From contig NZ_JBITIH010000017.1 of assembly GCF_044458865.1 (NCBI RefSeq), forward strand, positions 62,001 to 126,000: DNA of 64,000 nt, in the 5' to 3' direction. The notes under the pieces were generated by a model that worked only from the letters and a program-made list of their open reading frames with translations, was not told where the DNA came from and ran no database searches. Source of the DNA: Micromonospora_G sp044458865 (GTDB lineage: Bacteria > Actinomycetota > Actinomycetes > Mycobacteriales > Micromonosporaceae). Of the stretch, positions 6,987 to 15,089 are shown one piece after another (the stretch's first letter is position 1; every line of letters begins with the position of its first letter). A program made the position numbers and the translations under genes.

Positions 6987-8974
6987 CCCCGCCGTACCCG
7001 TTCTCCGCCGTCGTCGGCCTGGCCGAACTGCGACTGGCCCTGCTCCTCAACGCGGTCTCCCCGGCAATCGGCGGGGTGCTGGTCAGGGGCGAGAAGGGCA
7101 CCGCGAAGTCGACCATCGTCCGGGCCCTCGCCGCGCTGCTGCCCGACGTCGACGTGGTCCCCGGCTGCCGGTTCGCCTGCGACCCGGCCAACCCCGACGG
7201 CGACTGCCCGGACGGCCCGCACGAGCCGGGGGCGGCGGCCACACGACGCCGCGCCACCCTGGTCGAGTTGCCGGTCGGCGCCACGGAGGACCGGGTCGTC
7301 GGCACCCTGGACCTGCAACGCGCCCTCGCCGACGGCGTCAAGGCGTACGAGCCGGGACTGCTCGCCGCCGCCCACCGTGGCGTGCTCTACGTCGACGAGG
7401 TCAACCTGCTCCCGGACCACCTGGTCGACCTGCTGCTCGACGCCGCCGCGATGGGCCGGGCACACGTCGAACGGGACGGGGTCTCGGTCAAGCACGCCGC
7501 CCGCTTCCTGCTCGTCGGCACGATGAACCCGGAGGAGGGCGAACCCCGCCCCCAGTTGGTGGACCGGTTCGGGCTGGTGGTCGCGGTGGCCGCACCCCGC
7601 GAAGCGCCCGCCCGCGCCGAGGTGGTGCGCCGCCGGCTCGCGTACGAGACCGACCCGGTGGGCTTCGCGGCGCGCTGGGTGCAGGAGGACGCGGTACTCG
7701 CCCGGAGGATCGCCGGCGCCCGGTTGCGGCTGCCCTCGGTGCGGCTGCCCGACACCGAACTGGACCGGATCGCGACGATCTGCCTGGAGTACGGGGTCGA
7801 CGGGCTCCGCGCCGACATCGTGGTCGCCCGGACCGCCGTGGCGCTGGCCGCCTGGCACGACCGGGACGTGGTGACCGCTGACGACGTCGCCGCAGCCGCC
7901 CGGCTGGCGCTGCCACACCGTCGTCGCCGGGATCCGCTCGACCCGCCCGGCACCGACCAGGACAAGCTTGAGGAACTGCTCCGCGAACACGGCGACGACG
8001 ACCCGGAGCCGGAACCACCGACCGGACCGGACGACGGCCCCGACGACAGCCCGCCGAACGGCCCCGACGCCGGCCCGCCGCCGGGCGGAGGCGACCACGG
8101 GCCGGACGGTCCGAGCCGGCACGACACCCCGGACGGGCCACCCGCGCCGGAGCCGGCGAGCCCGGACCAGCAGCCCGCACCGGAGCGACAGCCGGAGCAG
8201 TCGAACGCCGGCAGCCCACCACCGGTCGCCGCGACGCAGCCGTACCGGACCCGGCCCCTGGTGGTACGCGGCCGCGGCACCGGCGCGCACACCGGCCGCC
8301 GCTCCCCGTCGTACGCCCGACGGGGCCGGGTGGTCGGCGCCCGGCTGCCGGCCGGCCGGGTGACCAGCCTGCACCTGCCCGCCACCCTGCTCGCCACGGC
8401 CCGCCGCGGCGCCCGCGTGGTCACCCCCGGGGACCTACGCGAGGCGGTGCACGTCGGACGCGAGGCGAACCTGGTGCTCTTCGTCGTCGACGCCTCCGGT
8501 TCGATGGCGGCCCGGCGTCGGATGCGGGTGGTGAAGACCGCCGTCCTCTCCCTGCTGCGTGACGCCTACCAGCGGCGCGACAAGATCGGCATGATCACGT
8601 TCCGGGGGACCGGGGCGAGTACGGTGCTGGAGCCGACGGCGAGCCACGAGGTCGGTGTGCTGCGCCTGGCCGAACTGCGCACCGGCGGCCGGACTCCGCT
8701 CGCCGCCGGGCTGCGCCAGGCCGCGCGGACCCTCGACAGCGAACGGCGCCGTGACCCGCGCCGTCGCCCCCTGCTGGTCGTCGTCACCGACGGCCGGGCG
8801 ACCAGCGGGCCGGACCCGCTGACCGTCCTGCCCGCCCTCGGGGACGTCGCCTCGGTGGTCGTCGACTGCGAGTCCGGGCCGATCCGGCTCGGACTGGCCC
8901 GGCGGCTCGCCACCGCCCTGGCCGCCGACTGCGTCCCGCTGGACGCGCTGCACACTCTCGGAAAGGCGGCCTGA
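6983..8974 (+). CDS. Fused ChlI/ChlD-type magnesium/cobalt chelatase subunit (putative cobaltochelatase)
   Basis: A 663-residue fusion of a ChlI-like AAA+ ATPase and a ChlD-like VWA domain. Walker A is GEKGTAKST (residues 36-44) and Walker B is VLYVDEVNLL. A Pro/Asp-rich linker spans roughly 326-416, and the C-terminal VWA domain carries the MIDAS motif DASGSM near 502. In actinobacteria this protein is thought to work with CobN in place of the CobST pair to insert cobalt into hydrogenobyrinate a,c-diamide. Start ATG 6983 gives the family N terminus MTPPYPFSAVVG; the open frame extends upstream through the riboswitch but that is not coding. Confidence 0.9.
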   Translation: MTPPYPFSAVVGLAELRLALLLNAVSPAIGGVLVRGEKGTAKSTIVRALAALLPDVDVVPGCRFACDPANPDGDCPDGPHEPGAAATRRRATLVELPVGATEDRVVGTLDLQRALADGVKAYEPGLLAAAHRGVLYVDEVNLLPDHLVDLLLDAAAMGRAHVERDGVSVKHAARFLLVGTMNPEEGEPRPQLVDRFGLVVAVAAPREAPARAEVVRRRLAYETDPVGFAARWVQEDAVLARRIAGARLRLPSVRLPDTELDRIATICLEYGVDGLRADIVVARTAVALAAWHDRDVVTADDVAAAARLALPHRRRRDPLDPPGTDQDKLEELLREHGDDDPEPEPPTGPDDGPDDSPPNGPDAGPPPGGGDHGPDGPSRHDTPDGPPAPEPASPDQQPAPERQPEQSNAGSPPPVAATQPYRTRPLVVRGRGTGAHTGRRSPSYARRGRVVGARLPAGRVTSLHLPATLLATARRGARVVTPGDLREAVHVGREANLVLFVVDASGSMAARRRMRVVKTAVLSLLRDAYQRRDKIGMITFRGTGASTVLEPTASHEVGVLRLAELRTGGRTPLAAGLRQAARTLDSERRRDPRRRPLLVVVTDGRATSGPDPLTVLPALGDVASVVVDCESGPIRLGLARRLATALAADCVPLDALHTLGKAA

Positions 8975-8975
8975 C

Positions 8976-9578
8976 ATGCCCCAGGGCAAGCCGGAACAGG
9001 TACCCGACGACGGTCTGACCACACGCGCCCGGCGCCGCCAGCCGGTCCTGGCCGTCCACACCGGTCAGGGCAAGGGCAAGTCGACCGCCGCGTTCGGGAT
9101 GGCGCTGCGGGCGTGGAGCGCGGGCTGGCCGATCGCCGTCTTCCAGTTCGTGAAGAGTCCGAAGTGGAAGGTCGGCGAGGAGACCGCCCTGCGTACCCTC
9201 GGCGAGAGCGGCCAGGGCGGCAACGTGGTCTGGCACAAGATGGGCGAGGGCTGGTCCTGGATCCAACGCCCCGGCACCGAGCGTGACCACGCGGTCGAGG
9301 CAGCCGAGGGCTGGGCCCAGATCAAGCGGGATCTCGCCGCCGAGGCGTACCGCTTCTACGTGCTGGACGAGTTCACCTACCCGATCAAGTGGGGCTGGAT
9401 CGACATCGCGGACGTGGTCACCACGCTGCGCGACCGGCCCGGCAACCAGCACGTGGTGATCACCGGCCGGGACGCCCATCCGGACCTGGTCGACCTCGCC
9501 GACCTGGTCACCGAGATGACCAAGGTCAAGCACCCGATGGACGCCGGCCGTAAGGGCCAGCAGGGCATCGAGTGGTGA
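8976..9578 (+). CDS. cobO: Cob(I)yrinic acid a,c-diamide adenosyltransferase
   Basis: A 200-residue CobA/CobO/BtuR-family enzyme that transfers the 5'-deoxyadenosyl group of ATP to cob(I)yrinate a,c-diamide. The modified P-loop HTGQGKGKSTAAFG is at about residues 28-41; the Asp in YVLDEFTYPIKWG and the closing GRKGQQGIEW tail are typical. It begins one base after the chelatase stop and overlaps cobB, so it is cotranscribed under the riboswitch. Confidence 0.93.
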   Translation: MPQGKPEQVPDDGLTTRARRRQPVLAVHTGQGKGKSTAAFGMALRAWSAGWPIAVFQFVKSPKWKVGEETALRTLGESGQGGNVVWHKMGEGWSWIQRPGTERDHAVEAAEGWAQIKRDLAAEAYRFYVLDEFTYPIKWGWIDIADVVTTLRDRPGNQHVVITGRDAHPDLVDLADLVTEMTKVKHPMDAGRKGQQGIEW

Positions 9579-10921
9579 ACGTACCCCGACTGGTCATCGC
9601 GGCACCGGCCTCCGGCCACGGCAAGACCACCGTCGCGACCGGCCTGCTCGCCGCGTTCGCCGCGCGTGGCGTACGGGTGGCCGGCTTCAAGGTCGGCCCG
9701 GACTACATCGACCCCGGTTACCACACCCTGGCGGCAGGTCGGCCGGGGCGGAATCTCGACCCGGTGATGGTCGGTGAGGAACTCGTCGGGCCGCTCTTCG
9801 CGCACGGCGCCACCGGGGCCGACCTCGCCGTGGTCGAAGGCGTGATGGGCCTCTACGACGGTCGCGTCGGCGCGGGTGACTTCGGCTCCACCGCCCACGT
9901 CGCGGCCCTGCTCGACGCGCCGGTGCTGTTGGTCGTCGACGCCTCCGCGCAGGCACGCTCGGTCGCCGCCCTGGTGCACGGCTTCCGGTCGTTCGGCTCG
10001 GCCGCGACCGGGGCGGTCCGGATCGCCGGCGTCCTGCTCAACCGGGTCGGCTCCGACCGGCACGAGCAGTTGCTCCGGGACGCCTGCGCCGAGGTCGGCA
10101 CGCCGGTGCTGGGCGTACTACGCCGGCACGCGGTGATCGCCGCCCCCTCCCGCCACCTGGGCCTGGTGCCGGCGGTGGAGCGGCGGGCCGAGGCGCTCGA
10201 ATCGGTGGCCGCGTTGGCGAGCCTGATCAGCGAGAGTGTGGACCTGGATGGCGTCCTGGCGGTCGCCCGCAGCGCGCCGCCGCTCTCCGCGAGCGCCTGG
10301 GAGCCCCCGACGGCCGAGGTCGCCGGGGCCCGCCCGGTGGTCGCGATCGCCGGTGGACCGGCGTTCAGCTTCGGATACGCCGAAACCACCGAACTCCTGC
10401 GCGCCGCCGGCGCCGAGGTGGCCGTGGTCGACCCGCTGCACGACGAACAGTTGCCGGCCGGCACCGCAGCCCTGGTGGTGGGCGGCGGGTTCCCCGAGGT
10501 CTACGCCGAACAGCTCACCGCCAACGCGCCGCTACGCGCCGAGGTGGCCCGGCTCGCCGCGACCGGGGCGCCGATCGCCGCCGAGTGTGCCGGCCTGCTC
10601 TGGCTCAGCCGGAGCCTGGACGGTGCGCCGATGTGCGGGGTGCTCGACGCGGAGGCGGTGATGACCGACCGGCTCACCCTGGGCTACCGGGACGCGGTCG
10701 CGCTGAACGACAGCGTGCTCGCCCCGACCGGCACCCGGGTCACCGGGCACGAGTTCCACCGCACCACCGTCACCCCCCGAGCCGGTACGGCACCGGCCTG
10801 GGCCTGGCGGGACGCCGCTCCCGAGGGCTTCGTCTCCGGCGGCGTGCACGCCTCGTACCTGCACCTGCACTGGGCCGGAACACCGTCCCTGGCCCGGAAC
10901 CTGGTGGCCGCGTGTCGCTGA
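9572..10921 (+). CDS. cobB: Hydrogenobyrinate/cobyrinate a,c-diamide synthase
   Basis: A 449-residue CobB/CbiA. The N-terminal dethiobiotin-synthetase-like ATPase carries the P-loop ASGHGKTT (13-20) and KVGPDYIDPGYH; the C-terminal class I glutamine amidotransferase-like domain has its nucleophile at about C339 (AAECAGLLW) and the closing HASYLHLHW histidines. It amidates the a and c carboxylates using glutamine and ATP. Start is GTG 9572, or GTG 9575 which forms a GTGA overlap with the cobO stop. Confidence 0.93.
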   Translation: MVNVPRLVIAAPASGHGKTTVATGLLAAFAARGVRVAGFKVGPDYIDPGYHTLAAGRPGRNLDPVMVGEELVGPLFAHGATGADLAVVEGVMGLYDGRVGAGDFGSTAHVAALLDAPVLLVVDASAQARSVAALVHGFRSFGSAATGAVRIAGVLLNRVGSDRHEQLLRDACAEVGTPVLGVLRRHAVIAAPSRHLGLVPAVERRAEALESVAALASLISESVDLDGVLAVARSAPPLSASAWEPPTAEVAGARPVVAIAGGPAFSFGYAETTELLRAAGAEVAVVDPLHDEQLPAGTAALVVGGGFPEVYAEQLTANAPLRAEVARLAATGAPIAAECAGLLWLSRSLDGAPMCGVLDAEAVMTDRLTLGYRDAVALNDSVLAPTGTRVTGHEFHRTTVTPRAGTAPAWAWRDAAPEGFVSGGVHASYLHLHWAGTPSLARNLVAACR

Positions 10922-11328
10922 TCGTCGGCGTCGGTGCCCGGCCGGGCGTGGACACCGACGAACTCGACGCCCTGGTCGGTGCGGCGCTCACCGCGATCGG
11001 GCTGGCGCCGGAGCGGGTGGTCGCGCTGGCCACGGTCGACCGCCGGGTGGTCGAACCGGGCGTGGTCGAGGTCGCCGCCCGACGGGGTTGGCCACTGGCC
11101 GGCTATCCGGCGCTGGAACTGGCCCGGGAGGCGGTGCCGCACCCGTCGGCGCTGGTACGCGCGGCAACCGGTACGCCGAGCGTGGCCGAGGCCGCCGCGC
11201 TGCGCGCCGTACGGGACCGGGGCGCCGAGCCGGTCCTGCTGCTGGCGAAGCGGGCCAGCGGTGCCGCCACGGTGGCGGTGGCCGGACCGGTCGGTGACGT
11301 GGACGCGTACCGTCACCACGGCGGTTAG
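10912..11328 (+). CDS. cobE: CobE / CbiG C-terminal-domain protein
   Basis: A 138-residue stand-alone CbiG_C domain. The N-terminal VGVGARPGVD glycine-rich turn and the PSALVRAATGTPSVAEAAAL segment are typical of CobE. CobE is required in aerobic cobalamin synthesis, with an unsettled role around CobH/precorrin-8x handling. GTG 10912 overlaps the end of cobB by 10 bp. The open frame extends upstream, but that part is antisense-like shadow of cobB. Confidence 0.78.
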   Translation: MSLIVGVGARPGVDTDELDALVGAALTAIGLAPERVVALATVDRRVVEPGVVEVAARRGWPLAGYPALELAREAVPHPSALVRAATGTPSVAEAAALRAVRDRGAEPVLLLAKRASGAATVAVAGPVGDVDAYRHHGG

Positions 11329-11438
11329 CGGCACCCGCGCCACCAGCGCGGACGAGCACCGGCGCTGGCAACGCGAACCAGCACCCCGCGCGTAGCGCGG
11401 ACGAGCACCACGGGGACCAGCACAGCAAGGAGACACGC

Positions 11439-11891
11439 ATGACCGGGAGCGGCGGCGGCAAGGTGGACCACCGGATCGATCCGGCAGACGGGGAACTCGC
11501 CCAGTTCTGGCGGGAGCGGCACCTCTGCACCCTCACCACCCTCCGCGCCGACGGTACGCCGCACGTGGTGCCGGTCGGCGCCACCTTCGACGCCGACGCC
11601 GGCCTGGCCCGGGTCATCTCCTCACGTACCTCCCGCAAGGTGCTCAACCTCGGCGCCGAGGGTGGCCCGGTGGCGGTCTGCCAGGTCGACGGTCGCCGCT
11701 GGTCGACGATCGAGGGGTACGCGGTGGTCCGGGACGACCCCGCGACGGTGGCCGACGCGGAACGCCGTTACGCGCAGCGTTACCGCCAGCCGCGTCCGAA
11801 CCCGGAGCGAGTGGTCATCGAGATCCGGGTGACCCGCATCCTCGGCAATGTCCGAGCACCCGGCAATGTCCGAGCACCCGGCAATGTCTGA
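11439..11891 (+). CDS. PPOX-class (pyridoxamine oxidase-like, F420- or flavin-dependent) protein
   Basis: A 150-residue split-barrel protein. CTLTTLRADGTPHVVPVGATFD is the usual beta-barrel start and SSRTSRKVLNL the cofactor phosphate-binding stretch. It lies between cobE and cobL and could supply the cob(II)yrinate reductase activity not otherwise seen in the locus, but this is only a hypothesis. The last residues (GNVRAPGNVRAPGNV) come from an 18-bp tandem repeat that also encodes the start of cobL in another frame. ATG 11439 follows a good AAGGAG site. Confidence 0.7.
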   Translation: MTGSGGGKVDHRIDPADGELAQFWRERHLCTLTTLRADGTPHVVPVGATFDADAGLARVISSRTSRKVLNLGAEGGPVAVCQVDGRRWSTIEGYAVVRDDPATVADAERRYAQRYRQPRPNPERVVIEIRVTRILGNVRAPGNVRAPGNV

Positions 11892-11897
11892 GCACCC
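11844..11897 (+). repeat. Three 18-bp tandem repeats read in two frames
   Basis: Units at 11844-11861, 11862-11879 and 11880-11897. Read for the PPOX gene each unit gives GNVRAP; read for cobL it gives (A)MSEHP. A C-to-T change in unit 3 creates the PPOX stop (TCTGA) while remaining SEHP in the cobL frame. Each unit carries an ATG in the cobL frame, so cobL has three tandem candidate start codons, followed by a partial copy starting with GTG. Confidence 0.9.
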
Positions 11898-13158
11898 AGT
11901 GTCCGAGCACGCCGATCGACCGGTGTCGCCCGAGGCCGTGGTCACCGTCGTCGGGATCGGCGCCGACGGCTGGGCCGGGCTGAGCGAACCGGCCCGCGCC
12001 GCCGTGCGCTCGGCCGAGGTGCTGCTCGGCAGCGCCCGTCAGCTCGCGCTGCTTCCCGAGCCGGCCGACCTGTCCGGTGCGGGCACCAGCGCGACACGGA
12101 TCGCCTGGCCGTCGCCGATGCTGCCCGCGCTGCCCGGCCTGCTCGACGCCCACGCCGGTCGGGTGATCGCGGTCCTGGCCAGCGGCGACCCGATGTTCTT
12201 CGGGGTGGGCACGACGCTGACCCGGTTGCTCGGACCCGAGCGGGTACGTGTCGTGCCGCACCCGTCGTCGGTCTCGTTCGCCTGCGCCCGGCTCGGCTGG
12301 CCGCTCGACGAGGTCGAGGTGGTGAGCCTGGTCGGGCGGGCGGTCGAACGCCTGCACCGCTTCGTACACCCGGGCCGGCGGCTGCTCGTCCTCAGCGCCG
12401 ACGGGCGCACCCCGGCGGCGGTCGCCGCCCTGCTCACCAGCCGGGGCTACGGCGGGAGCGCGGTGACCGTACTGGAGTCGCTCGGCGGGCCGGACGAGCG
12501 GATCCGCGCCGGCACCGCCGCCCGGTGGGACGAAGAGGTCGGCCCGCTCAACATCGTCGCGGCCCACTGCCAGGCCGACCCCGGGGCACCGCCGCGCCCG
12601 CCCGTCCCCGGGTTGCCCGACGAGGCGTACGAGCACGACGGTCAGATCACCAAACGTGAGATCCGCGCGGTCACCCTGGCCCGACTCGCGCCCACCCCCG
12701 GGCAACTGCTCTGGGACGTCGGTGGCGGTGCCGGCAGCATCGCGATCGAATGGCTCCGTACGCACCCGTCCTGCCGGGCGGTGGCGATCGAACGTGACCC
12801 GGTGCGGGCGGACCGGATCGGGGTCAACGCCGCCGCGCTCGGCGTGCCCGAGTTACGTGTCGTACGCGGCGCGGCACCGGAGGCGCTGACCGGGCTGGAA
12901 GCACCCGACGCGGTCTTCGTCGGCGGCGGCGTGACCGTCCCCGGTCTGCTCGACCGGTGCTGGCAGGCGCTGCGGCCGGGCGGGCGGCTGGTGGTCAACG
13001 CGGTCACCCTGGAGTCGGAACGAACCGTCGGCGACGCGTACGGGCGGCTCGGCGGTGACCTGATCCGGTTGGCGGTCCAGCGGGCGGCGCCGGTTGGCAA
13101 CTTCACCGGTTGGCGGCCGATGCTGCCGGTGACCCAGTGGACGGTGGCGAAAACATGA
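11848..13158 (+). CDS. cobL: Precorrin-6Y C5,15-methyltransferase (decarboxylating), CbiE-CbiT fusion
   Basis: A 436-residue two-domain enzyme. The N-terminal CbiE-type tetrapyrrole methylase starts at VVGIGADGWAGL and has the ASGDPMFFGVG loop; the C-terminal CbiT-type SAM methyltransferase carries the motif LWDVGGGAGSIAIEW. It methylates C5 and C15 and decarboxylates the C12 acetate. The start lies in the tandem repeat: ATG 11848, 11866 or 11884 are equally plausible and none has an obvious ribosome-binding site. The gene overlaps cobM by 4 bp. Confidence 0.92.
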   Translation: MSEHPAMSEHPAMSEHPVSEHADRPVSPEAVVTVVGIGADGWAGLSEPARAAVRSAEVLLGSARQLALLPEPADLSGAGTSATRIAWPSPMLPALPGLLDAHAGRVIAVLASGDPMFFGVGTTLTRLLGPERVRVVPHPSSVSFACARLGWPLDEVEVVSLVGRAVERLHRFVHPGRRLLVLSADGRTPAAVAALLTSRGYGGSAVTVLESLGGPDERIRAGTAARWDEEVGPLNIVAAHCQADPGAPPRPPVPGLPDEAYEHDGQITKREIRAVTLARLAPTPGQLLWDVGGGAGSIAIEWLRTHPSCRAVAIERDPVRADRIGVNAAALGVPELRVVRGAAPEALTGLEAPDAVFVGGGVTVPGLLDRCWQALRPGGRLVVNAVTLESERTVGDAYGRLGGDLIRLAVQRAAPVGNFTGWRPMLPVTQWTVAKT

Positions 13159-13898
13159 CGGTCTTCTTCATCGGTGCCGGTCCGGGCGCGGCCGATCTGA
13201 TCACGGTCCGTGGCCGGGACCGGTTGGCGGCGGCACCGGTCTGCCTCTACGCGGGCAGCCTGGTCCCGCCGGAGTTGCTCGCCTACTGCCCGCCGGACGC
13301 CCGGTTGGTCGACACGGCGAACCTGAACCTGGACGAGATCGTGGCCGAGTTGCTCGCCGCGCACCGCGCCGGCCTGGATGTGGCCCGGCTGCACTCCGGT
13401 GACCCGTCGGTGTTCAGCGCTGTGGCGGAGCAGATGCGTCGCCTCGACGCGCTCGACATCCCGTACGAGGTGGTGCCCGGCGTCCCCGCCTTCGCGGCGG
13501 CGGCGGCGGCGCTGCGTCGGGAGCTGACCGTGCCGGGCGTCGGCCAGACGGTGATCCTGACCCGGACCGCCGCGCGGGCCACCCCGATGCCGGCGGGGGA
13601 GGACCTGGCCACGCTCGGCCGTAGCCGCGCGACTCTCGTGCTGCACCTGGCGGTGCAGCGGATCGAGGAGTTGGTGGAGGAACTGGTGCCGAACTACGGC
13701 GCCGACTGCCCGGTAGCGGTGGTGGCGCGGGCGAGCCGGGAGGACGAACTGGTGTTGCGGGGCACGCTGGCCGACATCGCCGGGCAGGTCCGGTCGGCGG
13801 GGATCGTCCGTACCGCCGTGGTCGTCGTCGGTTCGGTCCTCACCGCCGCCGCGTTTCCGGACAGCCACCTCTACTCGACCGACCGTTGCCGTGCCTGA
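13155..13898 (+). CDS. cobM: Precorrin-4 C11-methyltransferase
   Basis: A 247-residue tetrapyrrole (corrin/porphyrin) methylase. FFIGAGPGAADLITVRG at the N terminus, CLYAGSLVPPELL, HSGDPSVFSA and EVVPGVPAF are all standard CobM/CbiF blocks for SAM and substrate binding. ATG 13155 overlaps the cobL stop (ATGA), continuing the operon. An in-frame ATG at 13110 lies inside cobL and is unlikely to be used. Confidence 0.93.
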   Translation: MTVFFIGAGPGAADLITVRGRDRLAAAPVCLYAGSLVPPELLAYCPPDARLVDTANLNLDEIVAELLAAHRAGLDVARLHSGDPSVFSAVAEQMRRLDALDIPYEVVPGVPAFAAAAAALRRELTVPGVGQTVILTRTAARATPMPAGEDLATLGRSRATLVLHLAVQRIEELVEELVPNYGADCPVAVVARASREDELVLRGTLADIAGQVRSAGIVRTAVVVVGSVLTAAAFPDSHLYSTDRCRA

Positions 13899-13953
13899 TT
13901 CCGTCCCGGGGCGGAGGGGGCGGGCCGGTCAGTCAGCGGAGCCAGCGCACCGG

Positions 13954-15042
13954 TCAGCGGGTCCGGCCGACGATGGTGCCGGCGCGGTCGATCACCACCA
14001 CGTCGACGGCCACGTCCGCCCCGCGCAGCACCTCCATCGAGGTGTTCCGGGCCCCGGCGGCCACCAGGTCACCCAAGGGCAGCCCGACCGCCTGACACTG
14101 CCGCAGCGCGTCCAGCGCGGTGTTCGCGCCGCGTACCCCCTCGACCAGCGCCGTGTCCGCGCCGGCCTGTGCGACCAGCTCCGCCAGGGCGTGGAAATCC
14201 ACCTGCGAGCGGCCGGAGTGCAGGTCCAGGTGGCCGTTGGCGAGCTTGGTCAGCTTGCCGATGCCGCCGGCCACGGTGAGCCGGGGAATCGGGTGCCGGC
14301 GCAGGTACTTCAGCACCGCGCCAGCGAAGTCACCCATGTCCAGCAGCGCGTCCTCGGGCAGCCCGTACAGTTCTGTGGCGACCCGTTCCGAGGTGCTGCC
14401 GGTGCAGGCGGCGACGTGCGGGTGTCCGGCGGCACGCGCCACGTCGATGCCGCGCCGGATGCTGTCGATCCAGGCCGAGCAGGAGTACGGCACCACGATC
14501 CCGGTGGTGCCGAGGATGGAGAGCCCGCCGAGGATGCCGAGCCGGGGGTTCCAGGTGTGCCGGGCCAGCTCCTCGCCCCGCTCGACCGAGACCTCCACGA
14601 AGACGTCTCCGGTGCCGCCGTGCCGGTCCGCCACCTCCGCCACCGCCCGGCGCATCATCTCCCGGGGGACGGGGTTGATCGCCGGTTCGCCGACCGGCAG
14701 GGGCAGGCCCGGCTTCGTCACCGTGCCGACCCCCGGGCCGGCCTGGAACACCACCCCGGCGCCGGCCGGTGCCGGCCGTACGGTGACGTAGACCAGCGCG
14801 CCGTGCGTGACGTCGGGGTCGTCTCCGGCGTCCTTCACCACCCCGGCCAGCGCCATCCGGTCGTCCAGTGCCTCCCGGGCCAGCGCGAACGACGGCCGCT
14901 GTCCCTTCGGCAGGGTGATCTCCACCGGGTCCGGAAAGGAACCGGTGAGCAGAGCGGTGTACGCGGCGGTGGTGGCCGCGGTGGCGCAGGCACCGGTCGT
15001 CCAGCCGTACCGCAGCGGGGTCGACGTCTTGCCGCTGGTCAC
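13954..15042 (-). CDS. cbiD: Cobalt-precorrin-5B C1-methyltransferase (CbiD)
   Basis: A 362-residue CbiD. The N-terminal LRYGWTTGACATAA, the PYSCSAWIDSIRRGIDVA and ACTGSTSE blocks and GGIGKLTKLA are characteristic. CbiD was defined in the anaerobic pathway, yet its neighbours include CobG and CobE of the oxygen-dependent route. It probably replaces CobF for C1 methylation. It is convergent with cobM and divergent from cobK, with 47 bp between the cbiD and cobK starts. Confidence 0.93.
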   Translation of the reverse strand: MTSGKTSTPLRYGWTTGACATAATTAAYTALLTGSFPDPVEITLPKGQRPSFALAREALDDRMALAGVVKDAGDDPDVTHGALVYVTVRPAPAGAGVVFQAGPGVGTVTKPGLPLPVGEPAINPVPREMMRRAVAEVADRHGGTGDVFVEVSVERGEELARHTWNPRLGILGGLSILGTTGIVVPYSCSAWIDSIRRGIDVARAAGHPHVAACTGSTSERVATELYGLPEDALLDMGDFAGAVLKYLRRHPIPRLTVAGGIGKLTKLANGHLDLHSGRSQVDFHALAELVAQAGADTALVEGVRGANTALDALRQCQAVGLPLGDLVAAGARNTSMEVLRGADVAVDVVVIDRAGTIVGRTR

Positions 15043-15089
15043 CGGCCCAGCATGCCGGTCGACCGGAGATCGACGCAGCGGGGGGTCCG

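Noticed and set aside
6716..8374. 552-codon minus-strand open frame opposite the chelatase gene and riboswitch
   Set aside because: It covers the riboswitch and the chelatase on the opposite strand and has no recognisable motif or ribosome-binding site.
11844..11897. Possible CRISPR array at the 18-bp repeats
   Set aside because: The units are directly adjacent without spacers and encode protein in two frames. No cas genes are present.
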